Shown here piece after piece: positions 34,223-44,511 of a DNA stretch of 64,000 nucleotides. How positions within the stretch are numbered: the first letter of the stretch is position 1; the number at the start of each line of letters is the position of its first letter. The notes beneath the pieces were generated by a model. That model ran no database searches, was not told the DNA's origin, and was given only the letters and a program-made list of their open reading frames with translations. The translations under genes and the position numbers were made by a program. Origin of the DNA: Entonaema liquescens (lineage: Eukaryota > Ascomycota > Sordariomycetes > Xylariales > Xylariaceae); assembly GCA_902805475.1 (NCBI GenBank), contig CADCSX010000007.1, forward strand, positions 2,604,001 through 2,668,000. Reading direction: 5' to 3'.

Positions 34223-34898
34223 TCTCTAGTCTACCAAGTCTTACCTATCTATCCCGCCCATCCTAAGCCCACTGGTCCCCGTTCGAGTGGCATTCGGGTG
34301 TTCCGTATGTATCTGTATCCAAATATAACAAACACTACTGAAAAAAGGTATAACCTTATTCCCGTCACAACTTCGGTTGACACCTCTTCAAGTGTCGGAT
34401 GGTGTTGATGCGCCAGTGCTGCATCGAAGCGATCGGTTGCTGTCACTGTCACTAGCAACACACATAGTAGCGATAATAGTGACAAGGTGGGCGACTGACG
34501 CACCTGCCACGGCCGTACATACGACCCCGTCAACTCCGTATTATCACTATTATAGAACCAACCTCCGTACTCAGGTTCGGATCTACCAATTGCGAAGTGG
34601 GCGCCGCCCTTTCGCTGGTGGACATCTCGCTACTTTTTGCCGTTGGTGTCCCATTCCCGACCCCCGTCCCCGTTTCCGTACATATTGGCCCAGGCTGCTG
34701 TTATCGCAATCACAATCGCTTCCCTTCTATTTTCGTAAGGCGTATGGAGTACTGTATGTACAGTCTATATATACTGTATTTGCATACTTGCCTACATATG
34801 TACTTACCAAAGTACCTGTCAATACTATTAAGGTACATATGGTACCTACAATACAGCATAGTGTAGCGCTGCGCTTAGGGATCTCCCCGCGCGAATTC

Positions 34899-34923
34899 AC
34901 ACAGCACAGCACAGCACAGCACT
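34899..34923. repeat. CAGCA pentanucleotide repeat
   Basis: Five units of CACAG in the SWI1 upstream region. Confidence 0.75.
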
Positions 34924-35224
34924 GCTAGCAACTGCAACAAGTTGCCAGTACTGGACTAACGCTGCTGGAGTGCCTTTTCCAAGCTAGCCTAACTCCCCCA
35001 ACCACCGACAACCTGCGACCGTACCAACTTATTTTCCCTGATCGCACCGTGGCTGTTCACCCCCAAAATTCCTTAATCGACTCGCGACGCGACTTTTTTT
35101 TTTTCACTATTCCATCGCGACACTTGTCGCCCGTGACACTACCATTTTTAATTTATCGCTATTCCATCTCAATGCGCTAGTCACCATCCATTGTAATCGC
35201 TAACTTTATTTGAATTACAGTCAG

Positions 35225-35257
35225 ATGGGTTCCCACTCGCGATTACATCCGTCATGA
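35225..35257 (+). promoter_or_regulatory. Upstream ORF overlapping the SWI1 start codon
   Basis: A 10-codon frame starting with ATG at 35225 ends in TGA at 35255-35257. It overlaps the SWI1 ATG (35254-35256) in the arrangement ATGA. A likely 3' splice site (TTACAG) lies just upstream at about 35220, so the uORF would be in the mature leader. Such coupling usually lowers or gates translation by forcing termination and reinitiation. Confidence 0.5.
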
Positions 35258-38200
35258 GCTCCTGGATTAACGAGGCCGCTGCCGTCCAAAACCATAATGG
35301 CAACGGCTTCCCACACATGAACGACCCAAATAACATGGGAGCAGGCGGAGGAATGGGCGCTGGACCTGGAGGCATAATGGATCCCTCGGCCTTCATGGCA
35401 AATACTGCCCAGTTCAATCACGTCGCTGCTGGCCAGTTTAACCCTCAACAGATGGCTGCTGCTATGCAGAATGGCCCGATGCGCAACGCCTCACCCTCCT
35501 TCTCGAATCCCGCATATCAAACCAACCCGGTTATCCCTTCGAAACGACCTCGACCCAGGGAAGATAGCATTGGCGCGTCTCCGCGACAGAATCCCGGCAT
35601 GCTGCCGACGTCGCGCGCAGACACGCCTCAGCAATCGGCCTTTGCAGGCTTCCAGCCGAATGCGATGCAGCCGCAAAATCCTAATCAACCTCAACATTAC
35701 CCTCATTTACAACCCAATGGCTCAACGAACGCGTCCCCATCACCCGTAATGGCTGGTAATCAGCTGCGTCCTGGGAGCGTCCCGCAACGCGTCAATACCG
35801 CGTCACCACATCCTTTCTCTCCAGCTTCTCAACAGTTTGGTCCCCAAGCATCGCCGGTTCCATCGGACCACGGTGGCACGCCTCAGCCGGGCATGTTCAT
35901 GAACCCGCAAGGTTTCCCGCAGGGTTTTAACCAGGGCTATACTCCTGGCGCATCGCCTTCAAGGCCGCCTTCGGCCCAGAATCCTATGGCGCAACAGATG
36001 ATGCCTCCGTCTATGGGCCAAATGCCACAGCAGATGCCACAGGTGCACCCGAACCAGATGCTTACCCAACAAATGCAGCAGATGCAGCAGATGCAGGCGG
36101 CGCAAGGACGTGGCGCGATGGATCAACAGAAGATGTTATACCAGATGCGCCTGCAGCAGCAGCTTCAGCAGGGCGCCATGCCGATGGCAGCGCAAATACA
36201 AGCTCAGACCATGGCTCAAGGTCGGGGTATGATGCCCAAACAAGGGATGCCAATGCAGAATGGCCAAATACCACCTGGTGTTATGCACCCCCAGCAAGCT
36301 TCACAACTACCACGCGCCAACAACCCCGAAGCATTCTTGAAAAATCTCACGGCGTTTATGGCTATGAGACAACTTCCCCTAGAAACAAATCCCATTATCG
36401 AAGGCCGACCGTTACATCTACTTCAACTATTCCAGAACGTTTCCAAGTACGGCGGTTATAGGAATGTGAGCGGTCGTAACCTTTGGACGCAGGTTGCTGC
36501 ATCGGTTGGCTTCAACCCACAGCAAGTCCCTTCTGCGCCTGTCCAAATACGAGGCATATACGAGCAAAACCTATTAAAATTCGAAGAGGTTTGGACGATG
36601 CAGCAACGGACTCAGCATATGAAGCAGCAGACGGGCGGACCAGCGGGTATGCCTGGCGTACCAGGTCAGGGTGTGCCACAGAGAATGGGCCAGCTACCCC
36701 ATGGACAGCCCATGCCTGGGCAAGTCCCGCAGATGCAACAACCACATGTACAGACACCCATTAAGCAGATACCACCTGCAATGCAGCAGCCCAACGTCAA
36801 CGGCTTCTCGACCCCACAGCAGCCACGGTTAAGTCAACAACCTAACACGAACCAAGGGCATGTAAGAAATAGTGTATCACGAAACATCGACGCCAGACAA
36901 GCAAGTGGTGACTTCTCAGTACAATCTCCCGCATCCACCGGCAAAGGTGGGAGCATCTCGGTACAGCCTCTGGCCCAGCAAGCAGAAAGCACACATACAA
37001 ATGGTACTACTACCAACCTGCCTTTTCCAGGACCGTTCTCGTCAGACCCTGATGAATATGCGCCGTGCTCTCGAGAGATGCTTCCCGGGCTTTATGGCGG
37101 TTTTGATCTCGAGTCGATACGAAAGCTAGGAAACGATTTAGAAAGATGGAGACCAGATGTTCCGCAACCTCAAGAACTAGGCAATATAGACATCCATGCT
37201 CTCACGAAAAGCCTTCAGTGTGGCATACATGGAGAAGTACGGCTAGCTCTTGATGTTCTTGGTTCTGTGTCGCGCGCATCCGAGTATATGCCAAGCCTAT
37301 CAATAGACTTGAGAGCTTGCGACGACTTAGTGGAATCTCTCATAGATTGTGCAGAAGAGCAGGTCGACCTTCTCGCAGATAAAGCAGATCCGGTTTCAGA
37401 CGAGATAGACCTGACATCCTACGAGGACGTTATGCGGAGCTGCCGCCTCGAAGCCATCAGCCTTCGCAAGCCTCACGTGCTTGGCGACGCGGAATACGAG
37501 CTTGAACATGCTGCCGATCGTCTGTTGGCGATTACTACCATACTACGAAATTTTTCTTTCATGGAAGTAAACCAAGCAGTCCTTGCCGACGAGATTGTAG
37601 TCAAGTTCCTTTGTGGTGTGATACGATCTTTAGGCACCCATGACAACTTGCTACGAGCCCCGAGGAATACGCTCGATTTCATGAAAGACGTTATCATCTT
37701 ACTATCCAACATTGCTAGCTCTGTTGAGATCCCTGGTCGCGAACAAGCACTTTGTCTCCTACAATTTCTTCTTGCTTTCGCACCGTCACCAGGGCCTTCC
37801 CTAACGACAGAGCGGGTAGTCTTTTCGCCGTTCGAACCTTCAGTCCACCCGTATCTTCCGCATGCTGTTGACTCGTTAGCTAAACTGCTGGCGCGCGATG
37901 AACCGAATAGAACACATTACAAGATTATCTTCGCAGCTGACGCGACTGCCTCACCCCCTCATGAACTTCTTACGCGGACTTTCGGCCTGGCTGTCTCCCC
38001 CATTCCGGACCAAAACAAAGAGAGCCGCCCGGCCAATCTACCATCGTTTGTCGAGGCTCGGAAAGCCTTGCTAATGCAAGGGCTACTCGCTGCCGACATC
38101 ATAGCCCAGCTAGCGCCTGGATATGAATCCGGGGTAACGCGCGCTTGGTTATCGTCTGGGGAAGGCTTTGCGCAGAATCTTTTCCGCCTTATTCGTACAC

Positions 38201-38472
38201 TCTGTACTCAAGCAGAGCCTACACCCCGTATAAGCGGTAACCCAAGGGCTCAGCCACGCGAAGACATGGATATCCTCTATATAATTACATGCGGTGTTTC
38301 CACCCTCAGGAAATTAAGCGAGAAGGCAAGAGATCCAAACAATCCGGCCAGTATTCCAGCAAATGCTCTCCCGACAAGAGACAGCCTCTTTGGGGCGTTG
38401 CAGAGCCTTAAGAGTCCCAAGTGGGCATTCTTACTAAATCAGTTAAGTACGTATGCTGGGTTGGAAAGCTGA
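35254..38472 (+). CDS. SWI1: SWI/SNF chromatin-remodelling subunit Swi1 (ARID protein)
   Basis: DNA-binding subunit of the SWI/SNF remodelling complex, nuclear. Uninterrupted frame of 1072 residues. The first 350 residues are low complexity, rich in Gln, Met, Pro, Asn and Gly, with tracts such as QQMQQMQQMQ, as in yeast Swi1. An ARID domain spans about residues 356-450: FLKNLTAFMAMR, then PLHLLQLFQNVSKYGGY, then NLWTQVAASVGF and a closing helix. After another Gln/Pro linker, residues about 590-1072 form a mostly helical, armadillo-like C-terminal domain that fits the Swi1 C-terminal region. A short uORF overlaps the start codon. The stop may not be the true end: strongly coding-like sequence in another frame follows at 38511-38663. 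An alternative ARID protein is unlikely given this domain order. Confidence 0.88.
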   Translation: MSSWINEAAAVQNHNGNGFPHMNDPNNMGAGGGMGAGPGGIMDPSAFMANTAQFNHVAAGQFNPQQMAAAMQNGPMRNASPSFSNPAYQTNPVIPSKRPRPREDSIGASPRQNPGMLPTSRADTPQQSAFAGFQPNAMQPQNPNQPQHYPHLQPNGSTNASPSPVMAGNQLRPGSVPQRVNTASPHPFSPASQQFGPQASPVPSDHGGTPQPGMFMNPQGFPQGFNQGYTPGASPSRPPSAQNPMAQQMMPPSMGQMPQQMPQVHPNQMLTQQMQQMQQMQAAQGRGAMDQQKMLYQMRLQQQLQQGAMPMAAQIQAQTMAQGRGMMPKQGMPMQNGQIPPGVMHPQQASQLPRANNPEAFLKNLTAFMAMRQLPLETNPIIEGRPLHLLQLFQNVSKYGGYRNVSGRNLWTQVAASVGFNPQQVPSAPVQIRGIYEQNLLKFEEVWTMQQRTQHMKQQTGGPAGMPGVPGQGVPQRMGQLPHGQPMPGQVPQMQQPHVQTPIKQIPPAMQQPNVNGFSTPQQPRLSQQPNTNQGHVRNSVSRNIDARQASGDFSVQSPASTGKGGSISVQPLAQQAESTHTNGTTTNLPFPGPFSSDPDEYAPCSREMLPGLYGGFDLESIRKLGNDLERWRPDVPQPQELGNIDIHALTKSLQCGIHGEVRLALDVLGSVSRASEYMPSLSIDLRACDDLVESLIDCAEEQVDLLADKADPVSDEIDLTSYEDVMRSCRLEAISLRKPHVLGDAEYELEHAADRLLAITTILRNFSFMEVNQAVLADEIVVKFLCGVIRSLGTHDNLLRAPRNTLDFMKDVIILLSNIASSVEIPGREQALCLLQFLLAFAPSPGPSLTTERVVFSPFEPSVHPYLPHAVDSLAKLLARDEPNRTHYKIIFAADATASPPHELLTRTFGLAVSPIPDQNKESRPANLPSFVEARKALLMQGLLAADIIAQLAPGYESGVTRAWLSSGEGFAQNLFRLIRTLCTQAEPTPRISGNPRAQPREDMDILYIITCGVSTLRKLSEKARDPNNPASIPANALPTRDSLFGALQSLKSPKWAFLLNQLSTYAGLES

Positions 38473-39312
38473 GTCATATGCGTCTATGATGGGGAACACA
38501 CTCTTGGCAGCTTGACGAATGGGTTTCGAGTAATTCGAACAAGGTAGCTCATACGATGGCGAAGTGGTTGTCGACGAAACGGGGCTTGCAGGTCTCATAC
38601 CGGTGGCTGGAGATCAGGTTGAAGCAATCGGACCCTCATGGGAGCGCGGCGTTTAGGAAATAGATAATTGGCATCAGATGTACAAATTAGCCCAGTGTAC
38701 AGGGGGTGTATAAACGTGTAGATTATGCGTTTCGGGTTATACAGGCAAGACCGGCCACCTTTGCCAGAGGCGTTCCGCCTCGGAGCTTACGAGTGTGCTT
38801 TCTAAGGGTTCGATACTTACTCAGCGACGAAGTATCGAATTAAGACCGAGACAATCAATGTCTCGATTGAAGTTATTCTAACGAGTCTTGCTGGATATAA
38901 CTGTGATGGTCTACCAGTAAGGTGCCGGTGGGTTACTCTGTAAAGACTTTCCCTAGGTTAGCCGTTCACTCAACCCATTCTCATATGCAATGGCAATAGT
39001 TCGATTCAGCTTGCGAAAATGTATTGAATTTTTAGTCAACTCCGTCCATAGCTCATAAGCAAATACCCTTATTGGTCTAGCAAGAAGAATCAGAGATTAC
39101 AGCTTGGGGGAAATAAGACCCAATCCACATTCAAGGAAGACAAGGTCTTATATACCTAGGTAGTAGTGAGTGGTTAGTCAATCTAAGACGAGAACTAATT
39201 CCACTAAAAATTGATCTAACTATCACTATATGAACTCAATCTTATTGATCTTCATTAAGCAAGTTTGACGATGGGTATCATACTCCTCCGCACCTTCTTC
39301 TTTCTTCCGTCT
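38473..39312. other. Spacer with coding-like segment after SWI1
   Basis: From 38511 to 38663 on the plus strand a 50-codon frame ending in TAG reads as an amphipathic Trp/Lys-rich segment directly after a CAG that could be an acceptor. It is out of frame with SWI1 by any canonical donor I can find. The rest is featureless 3' flank of two converging genes. Confidence 0.4.
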
Positions 39313-39945
39313 TTACAACTGACTTGTTGGCTCTACAGGTTTCATATCGTGCGAAGTATCATCCGGCCTCGACCTATATGCGTCCGGGTTACCGCGGATC
39401 GAACGCGCCAGAGAGTTTAGGGAATCCCGCCGCCCGGGCGGTTTGAGGTCGTCGCCATCGTCCGGTTCTACGTGCGGTTGGCGATACGCGTTCTGGGGTC
39501 TAGCTGGTTTGGCAGTAGCGGTAGGGGGCATCGGACCGATGCCGTAATCGTCAAGTTCTTGGTTATTCTTTGGAAATTCTCGCCTATCTTGCCGTTGGCG
39601 CCTGATGTGGAATACGATGAGTGTTCCGACGGCGGCAGCAAAAACGAGCCCGCTATTATAAAGGCAGGGCATCTCGTCAACATGTGTTCTCCTTTCAAAT
39701 CATAGGTCCTGATTTCATCCTTCTCTTCTTTAGACTTACCCTATTGTCCCCATCACGATTCCCATCGTAGGCTTGGCCGCATCGGGCTTTTCGCATAGGT
39801 CTATATCAGGCCGCGGGTGACATTTATTATATTCATCTTCTGCCTCATCGCGCGCCGTTAAGACGTGGGATATGGCTCGAGCGAAGTGCGACGCCAGCGA
39901 CGCGACTGACGGTATCGACGGATCAACCGGAAGAGGACTCATCAT
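39313..39945 (-). CDS. Unidentified single-pass membrane protein
   Basis: Two exons on the minus strand, 39740-39945 and 39313-39691, separated by a 48-base intron (GTAAGT donor, AAAG acceptor, phase 2), give about 194 residues. Two acceptors three bases apart are possible, changing the protein by one residue. The N-terminal half is soluble with PLPVDPSIPSVASLASHF and three closely placed motifs EDEYNKCHP, DIDLCE and AAKPTMG. One hydrophobic helix (about residues 78-96) follows, then a basic stop-transfer HIRRQRQDRR and a disordered Pro/Arg/Asp-rich tail. The joined frame gives a coherent anchor, whereas each frame alone would not. I do not recognise the family. It may be a conserved filamentous-fungal protein, to judge from the compact CHP and CE motifs. 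Confidence 0.6.
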
Positions 39946-41883
39946 GTAGGAGATAGGCGACGACTTAGTTTTCGAGGAGTGTTCGATGTGATAGTCAATT
40001 ATAATTCCTAATTCTCACACTCGTTGTGCTTCAAGATCGTCTGCTTCATTACCCGAATGGCCAGCTTGCAGCTCGGATGCTTCCGAGGAACACTAGTTTT
40101 TTTTATTTAAAAGAATGAATGTGACCTCGGTGTAGTTTCTCGGTGTAGTTTGAGGTTTTGCACGTGTAAAAGCGAAAGGGAAAAAAAAGAAAGTACAATA
40201 GTTGGATTGCAAGGGCAGAAAAGAATGGATGGGATGAACAACGATGTTTCGCTTGAAGGAAGAGTGAAAAATAAATAAAAAGTACCAAAATGAGTTGAAG
40301 CCACCCTTCCTACAGGAGGTGGAGGTACACGGTACAGGCCATACCATGCAATGCTAGGCCATGATACACGATGTTTCACCGACCAAAGGGGGATGAGTAC
40401 GCTGATGAGGCGACTGGCTTTAACTGGGGGAGATAGGCGCAGCGCACCTGGTGCACCTGGCGCGCCAACAGAGACCCCTGACGATCCAATTGGAAACCAA
40501 AAGTTAAAAAGTTAGGGGTCCTTCGACGTTGCACTTTAATAGATTAGGTACTTGAGGTTAGGTACATACCTCCTTAAAGCAGGTAACCTTACCTCACTTT
40601 AGGTAGGTTAGGTAAGGTAACGTACGAGGGTTGCGCATATGTGAGGTAGGGATTACCAATTGGAGAGAACTACACTAGATAATAACCTTGTACTTACAGT
40701 TATAATCGTCTTATCTCCCTGTGTTCTTTACTGTGTTCGAGGTTCTCGACCTTTGATATTAAGTACCGGACATTCGGTTATTGGTCTACCCATCAACCCC
40801 GAATTATCATAGCGCCCTAAGTACTTAGGTAACTAAAGATGAGCACTGGACTTTCTCTGGCGTACCTGAATTATGTAAGGGTACATAGGTAGTTGGCTAC
40901 CTACATATAGGTACTCTTATAATAATAGAGTTTTACTATAATAAGGTTCATCTTAAAATTCCCGAAACAGTTGACATGAAAATGATCTTTTAGCGTTAGG
41001 TACGCAGGTACTTGATTGTGACTACCTAGTCTTTGCTAAGATTATCTAGGTACTCTCTCCCTTTATTAGGTATTCTTACTAACTAGTTAGATACAGAGAT
41101 AACAACAAAATACCTATGTAATAGTTAATGATAAATACTACTGCTAATACATATCTCCAACAACCAAGACAACATTCTCCGAGAAGAGCACACAGGATCT
41201 CTTATATCCGTTAGCCGTCTCTACTGCTCGGCATCGAGCTACGAATAGCCGAACCCGCATTTTGTCTACCGGGTCCCGCATGCATTAAAGATTCTCATAT
41301 AGGTAGGTGAGACTATTTCAGTATGCATTCTAATACGCATTCTAACATGGACTGCAGCGGCATAGGACGGCTAACGAAGTCCACAGATCGGCAACTACGG
41401 CCAAGCACTCTACCAATTCGGTCCTCGTGACAATAATGATTACATTTGTGAAAGTATGATAGGTAGAAAAGGATGGTAAGCTAGAAGCGGGTAGTAACTT
41501 CACACTGGGGACGCGGCTCTGAATATTTCCGCTGGTAACCGTCCCGGCCTTAAGCTTCATTGGGCAAGATGGACGACGTCAGTTCCGTCAGCGTTCCGTA
41601 CTCTTGGCTTTCGCCGTGGAGTTTTCCCCTACCGCGAAAAGCCGAGATTTTCGAACTTAGATATATTTAAACCGTCTTGTAATAGTTGTTGTAGTACGAA
41701 TAGATATAGTAGCTACTACACGAAAACGTCGTGAGGAGAAACACGGGACCATGACAAGCAAACCTTGTTAACCTTTTAACGGCGACAAAATTCGAGAGGT
41801 AGAGAGATAAATCCCCCATTTCTTTTTTATTTAACTTCATACAAAAAGAATTAAATATCAAAAGTATCTAAGTGGTAGCAAAT
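39946..41883. other. Intergenic, rich in TACCTA/TAGGTA motifs
   Basis: About 1.9 kb without a credible gene. The part from 40540 to 40930 and again 41000-41070 is dense in AGGTA, TACCT and TAGGTA units in both orientations. The right end includes the promoter of the P450 gene. Confidence 0.55.
40540..40930. repeat. TACCTA/TAGGTA motif island
   Basis: Many copies of AGGTA and its complement within about 390 bases, including GGTTAGGTAC, TTTAGGTAGGTTAGGTAAGG and ACATAGGTAGTTGGCTACC. Irregular spacing, so not a simple tandem array. Similar islands flank other genes in the window. Confidence 0.7.
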
Positions 41884-43645
41884 ATGTCTATGATGCTCGC
41901 CAACTTGATGTACTTCGTTGGTCTTACGACTGCGTTGGCGTTTATTTATGTAAGAAAAAAAAAACCTACCAAAGTCACATATAAGCCAAGTTCGAGTAGA
42001 CTAATTAGCGTATGCCCTAGGCTATCACACTTGTTGTCTACAGATTATTCTTTCACCCTCTAGCCAAGTATCCGGGCCCGTTTATAGCCAAGATTACAGA
42101 CGCCTACCAATTATATCACGCCTGGAAAGGAGATCGACACCTCGAGTTCTGGCGACTGCACGAGAAATATGGCAGAGTCGTGCGATTTGGGCCTAATAGC
42201 GTCTCCTTTAACTCAAATACGGCCTTGAAGGAAATTTACGGATTTAAATCGAACGTGAGAAAGGCCGAGTTCTACGATGCGTTCGTCCACCCGGCGTCTA
42301 ATACTCACAACACGAGAGACAAAACCCTGCATGCTCGGAAGAGGAGGGTCCTCTCGCAGGCATTCTCGGATGGGGCCGTTAAGGAGATGGAGAAGTATAT
42401 CCTAGCCAATGTGCGATCCTTCTGCGAGCAGATTGGCCTCGGTGCAAGCGACGAGCAAAAAGGGTGGACTGTAGCTAAGAACATGGCCGACTGGTGCAAC
42501 TACCTTGCCATGGACATCCTCGGGGACCTATGCTTTGGGAAGGCTTTCCATATGCTGGAGAAGCCTGATAACCGATATGCACTCGAGTTAGTATCGCTTG
42601 CTACTACAAGGCATCTCATTGTGAGTAGCTTATTTGTTTTTCGACGGAAGACCAGTTGTTAATTGTCGCAGTGCGGAACTATGTCTGCAGTCGGGAAGCT
42701 TCACCTTGACAAAGTCCTATTCCGTAGAATCGCGACTGGCCGAGCAAAGTACATGGCATATAGCAAAGCCCAGCTTGCGGAGCGCACCAAGTTAGGCGAT
42801 GATACGGACCGGCGTGATTTCTTCTACCATCTACTCAAAGCACGGGACCCCGAAACGGGTCAGGGGTTCGCGATGCCTGAGTTATGGGGTGAATCAAATT
42901 TGCTGTGCGTATCCAAGTAGATAGCTCGCACGAGGACTATGTTAGCTAACAGTGCCGTAAGGATCATTGCCGGAAGCGATACAACATCGACTGCGATGGC
43001 GGCAACGATATTTTATCTGGTCCGTAATCAGGTGGCGTTGCAAAAGCAAGCCAAGAAGTGCGAGCAAAATTTGGCGATGTAGAGGAGATCTGTCAAGGCC
43101 CAGCTCTGAACTCGTGCACCTATCTCCGGGCGTGTATCGATGAAGCCATGCGCATGTCTCCCTCAGTAGGCGGAATATTGCCTCGCGAAGTTTTGAAAGG
43201 CGGTATTACGATTGACGGCGAGTATATACCGGAAGGGATTGTCGTTGGCACTCCACATTATACCATTCATCACAATCCGGCGTACTACCCGCGTCCGTTC
43301 TCATATGTTCCAGAACGGTGGATTGAGGGCTCGCATAAGACCTTTGGGGAATCAAGCGGAAGCAATGTCACGGGACAAGATGTGTCGCTAGCACAGAGCG
43401 CCTTTTGCCCCTTCTCTATCGGACCCCGAGGGTGTATAGGGAAAGGCCTTGCATATATCGAGATGATGACGACTCTGGCCAGGACGTTATATCTATACGA
43501 CTTGAGGAAATCGGCTGGTTTTGATCCGGCCGAGGGAAACCCTGACCTCGAATGGGGTCGGCGACGCGTGGATGAATTCCAACTAATCGACCAATTCACG
43601 AGCTTTAAAGACGGCCCTATGGTTGAGTTTAGGAAGCGTATTTAA
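41884..43645 (+). CDS. Cytochrome P450 monooxygenase with an apparent frameshift
   Basis: Heme-thiolate monooxygenase, ER-anchored, substrate unknown. Exons as read: 41884-41949, 42021-42620, 42672-42904 and 42953-43645, about 530 codons. Exon 1 encodes the membrane anchor and exon 2 opens with YRLFFHPLAKYPGPF, the classical hinge. The I-helix motif is AGSDTTS, the K-helix is EAMR (ExxR), and the heme loop is FSIGPRGCIGKG with its Cys ligand. At about 43052-43058 the frame breaks: the segment ending VALQKQAK and the segment starting VRAKFGD both look coding but differ by one base, and the upstream frame stops near 43080. A missing G in the run AAGAAGTG would explain it. No intron fits there. 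It is therefore either a young pseudogene or a sequence error. The neighbouring GH5 gene is not obviously related. Confidence 0.82.
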
Positions 43646-44511
43646 ACTGCTGGTATTTCTGACTAATTAGGATAAAAACGAATGAAACAAAATGGATGGC
43701 AATATGTGCGGCCGCCGACTGATGTAAATTAAATCATTCAGGTTGGAAGTTAACCCGACGTGCAACTCGAATAGGCCAGCCTAGATTATATTTACAAGCC
43801 GGGGATTAGTACACTCCCGTCCTGCATTCGTTAATAGTAGAAAACCCTTGCTATATTCCTCGTGAACCAGACGGGATAATTAATCCCAGCAGTCGATATT
43901 CGATCATGGACTTCGGTGACGGTTCCTTATCCCAGAATAGCTAGATCGATAGTTTAATACGGGGTAGAGCTGCTTTCTGCTGGCCGACAAACAGGTGTGG
44001 GGGGCCATATGCCGGTAATCTGGATGAATGACGGCGGAAATATTTCTTCTTGTCTTGTTTTGCCCATCGGCGGCCAGCTTGGCACCATCAAGATTTACCC
44101 CTGTCCCCCACACTTTCTGATTTTCAACAAGCATCCGAACTCTCTTCGTGTCTAGGCAAATACTACATAAATCGTGATTGTATGAATCGAGACTCCATCA
44201 GTTGTAACGTGAGAGGTGGTGAAAAGTCGGCCGCTCGGGAAGAGTTCCTACGAGCTCCCGAATCTTGGCCCTTCCTGGGTAATGCTCTTGTAAAGAAATG
44301 CCTTACCTTGCTATGATATTCTAAAGCAGCACCAATAATGTCCTCGCATATGAACTGAGAAGTGAAAGGAGGTAACCGTGTAGCACGGAGGTAATATATA
44401 GTACGCGGTGAAGTCTTCTTGGCAAGCAGCATATAATGTGCTATGCCCCGTGGAACACTGTTCCTTGCAGTGATATGATGATCACTGCAGGAAGTGCGCC
44501 AATCTGTCACA
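43646..44511. other. Intergenic between P450 and GH5 genes
   Basis: About 870 bases. Frames of 76-134 codons overlap on opposite strands and lack domain character. A weak AATATATA sequence (44393-44400) lies about 112 bases before the GH5 start and might serve as its TATA element. Confidence 0.45.

Larger units (their letters stand above)
30460..35224. other. Large region without a supported gene, upstream of SWI1
   Basis: About 4.7 kb. Contains an (AT)n microsatellite (30617-30646), a CAGC tandem repeat (about 31705-31721), a CAGTTCAT repeat (about 31779-31803), a TTA/TTG trinucleotide run (about 34198-34221), and a CAGCA repeat (about 34900-34922). Frames of 60-183 codons overlap one another on both strands and are rich in Tyr-Leu-Pro from TACCTA repeats, so I reject them. 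The right-hand 1.5 kb is probably the long promoter and leader of SWI1. Confidence 0.5.

Noticed and set aside
34377..34928. 183-codon frame in the SWI1 leader region
   Set aside because: Runs through TACCTA and CAGCA repeats, with overlapping frames on the opposite strand; likely chance within the leader.
38755..38900. Possible tRNA or structured RNA (GGGTTCGATAC and TCGATTGAAG elements)
   Set aside because: No cloverleaf can be folded around the TTCGA; arms do not pair.
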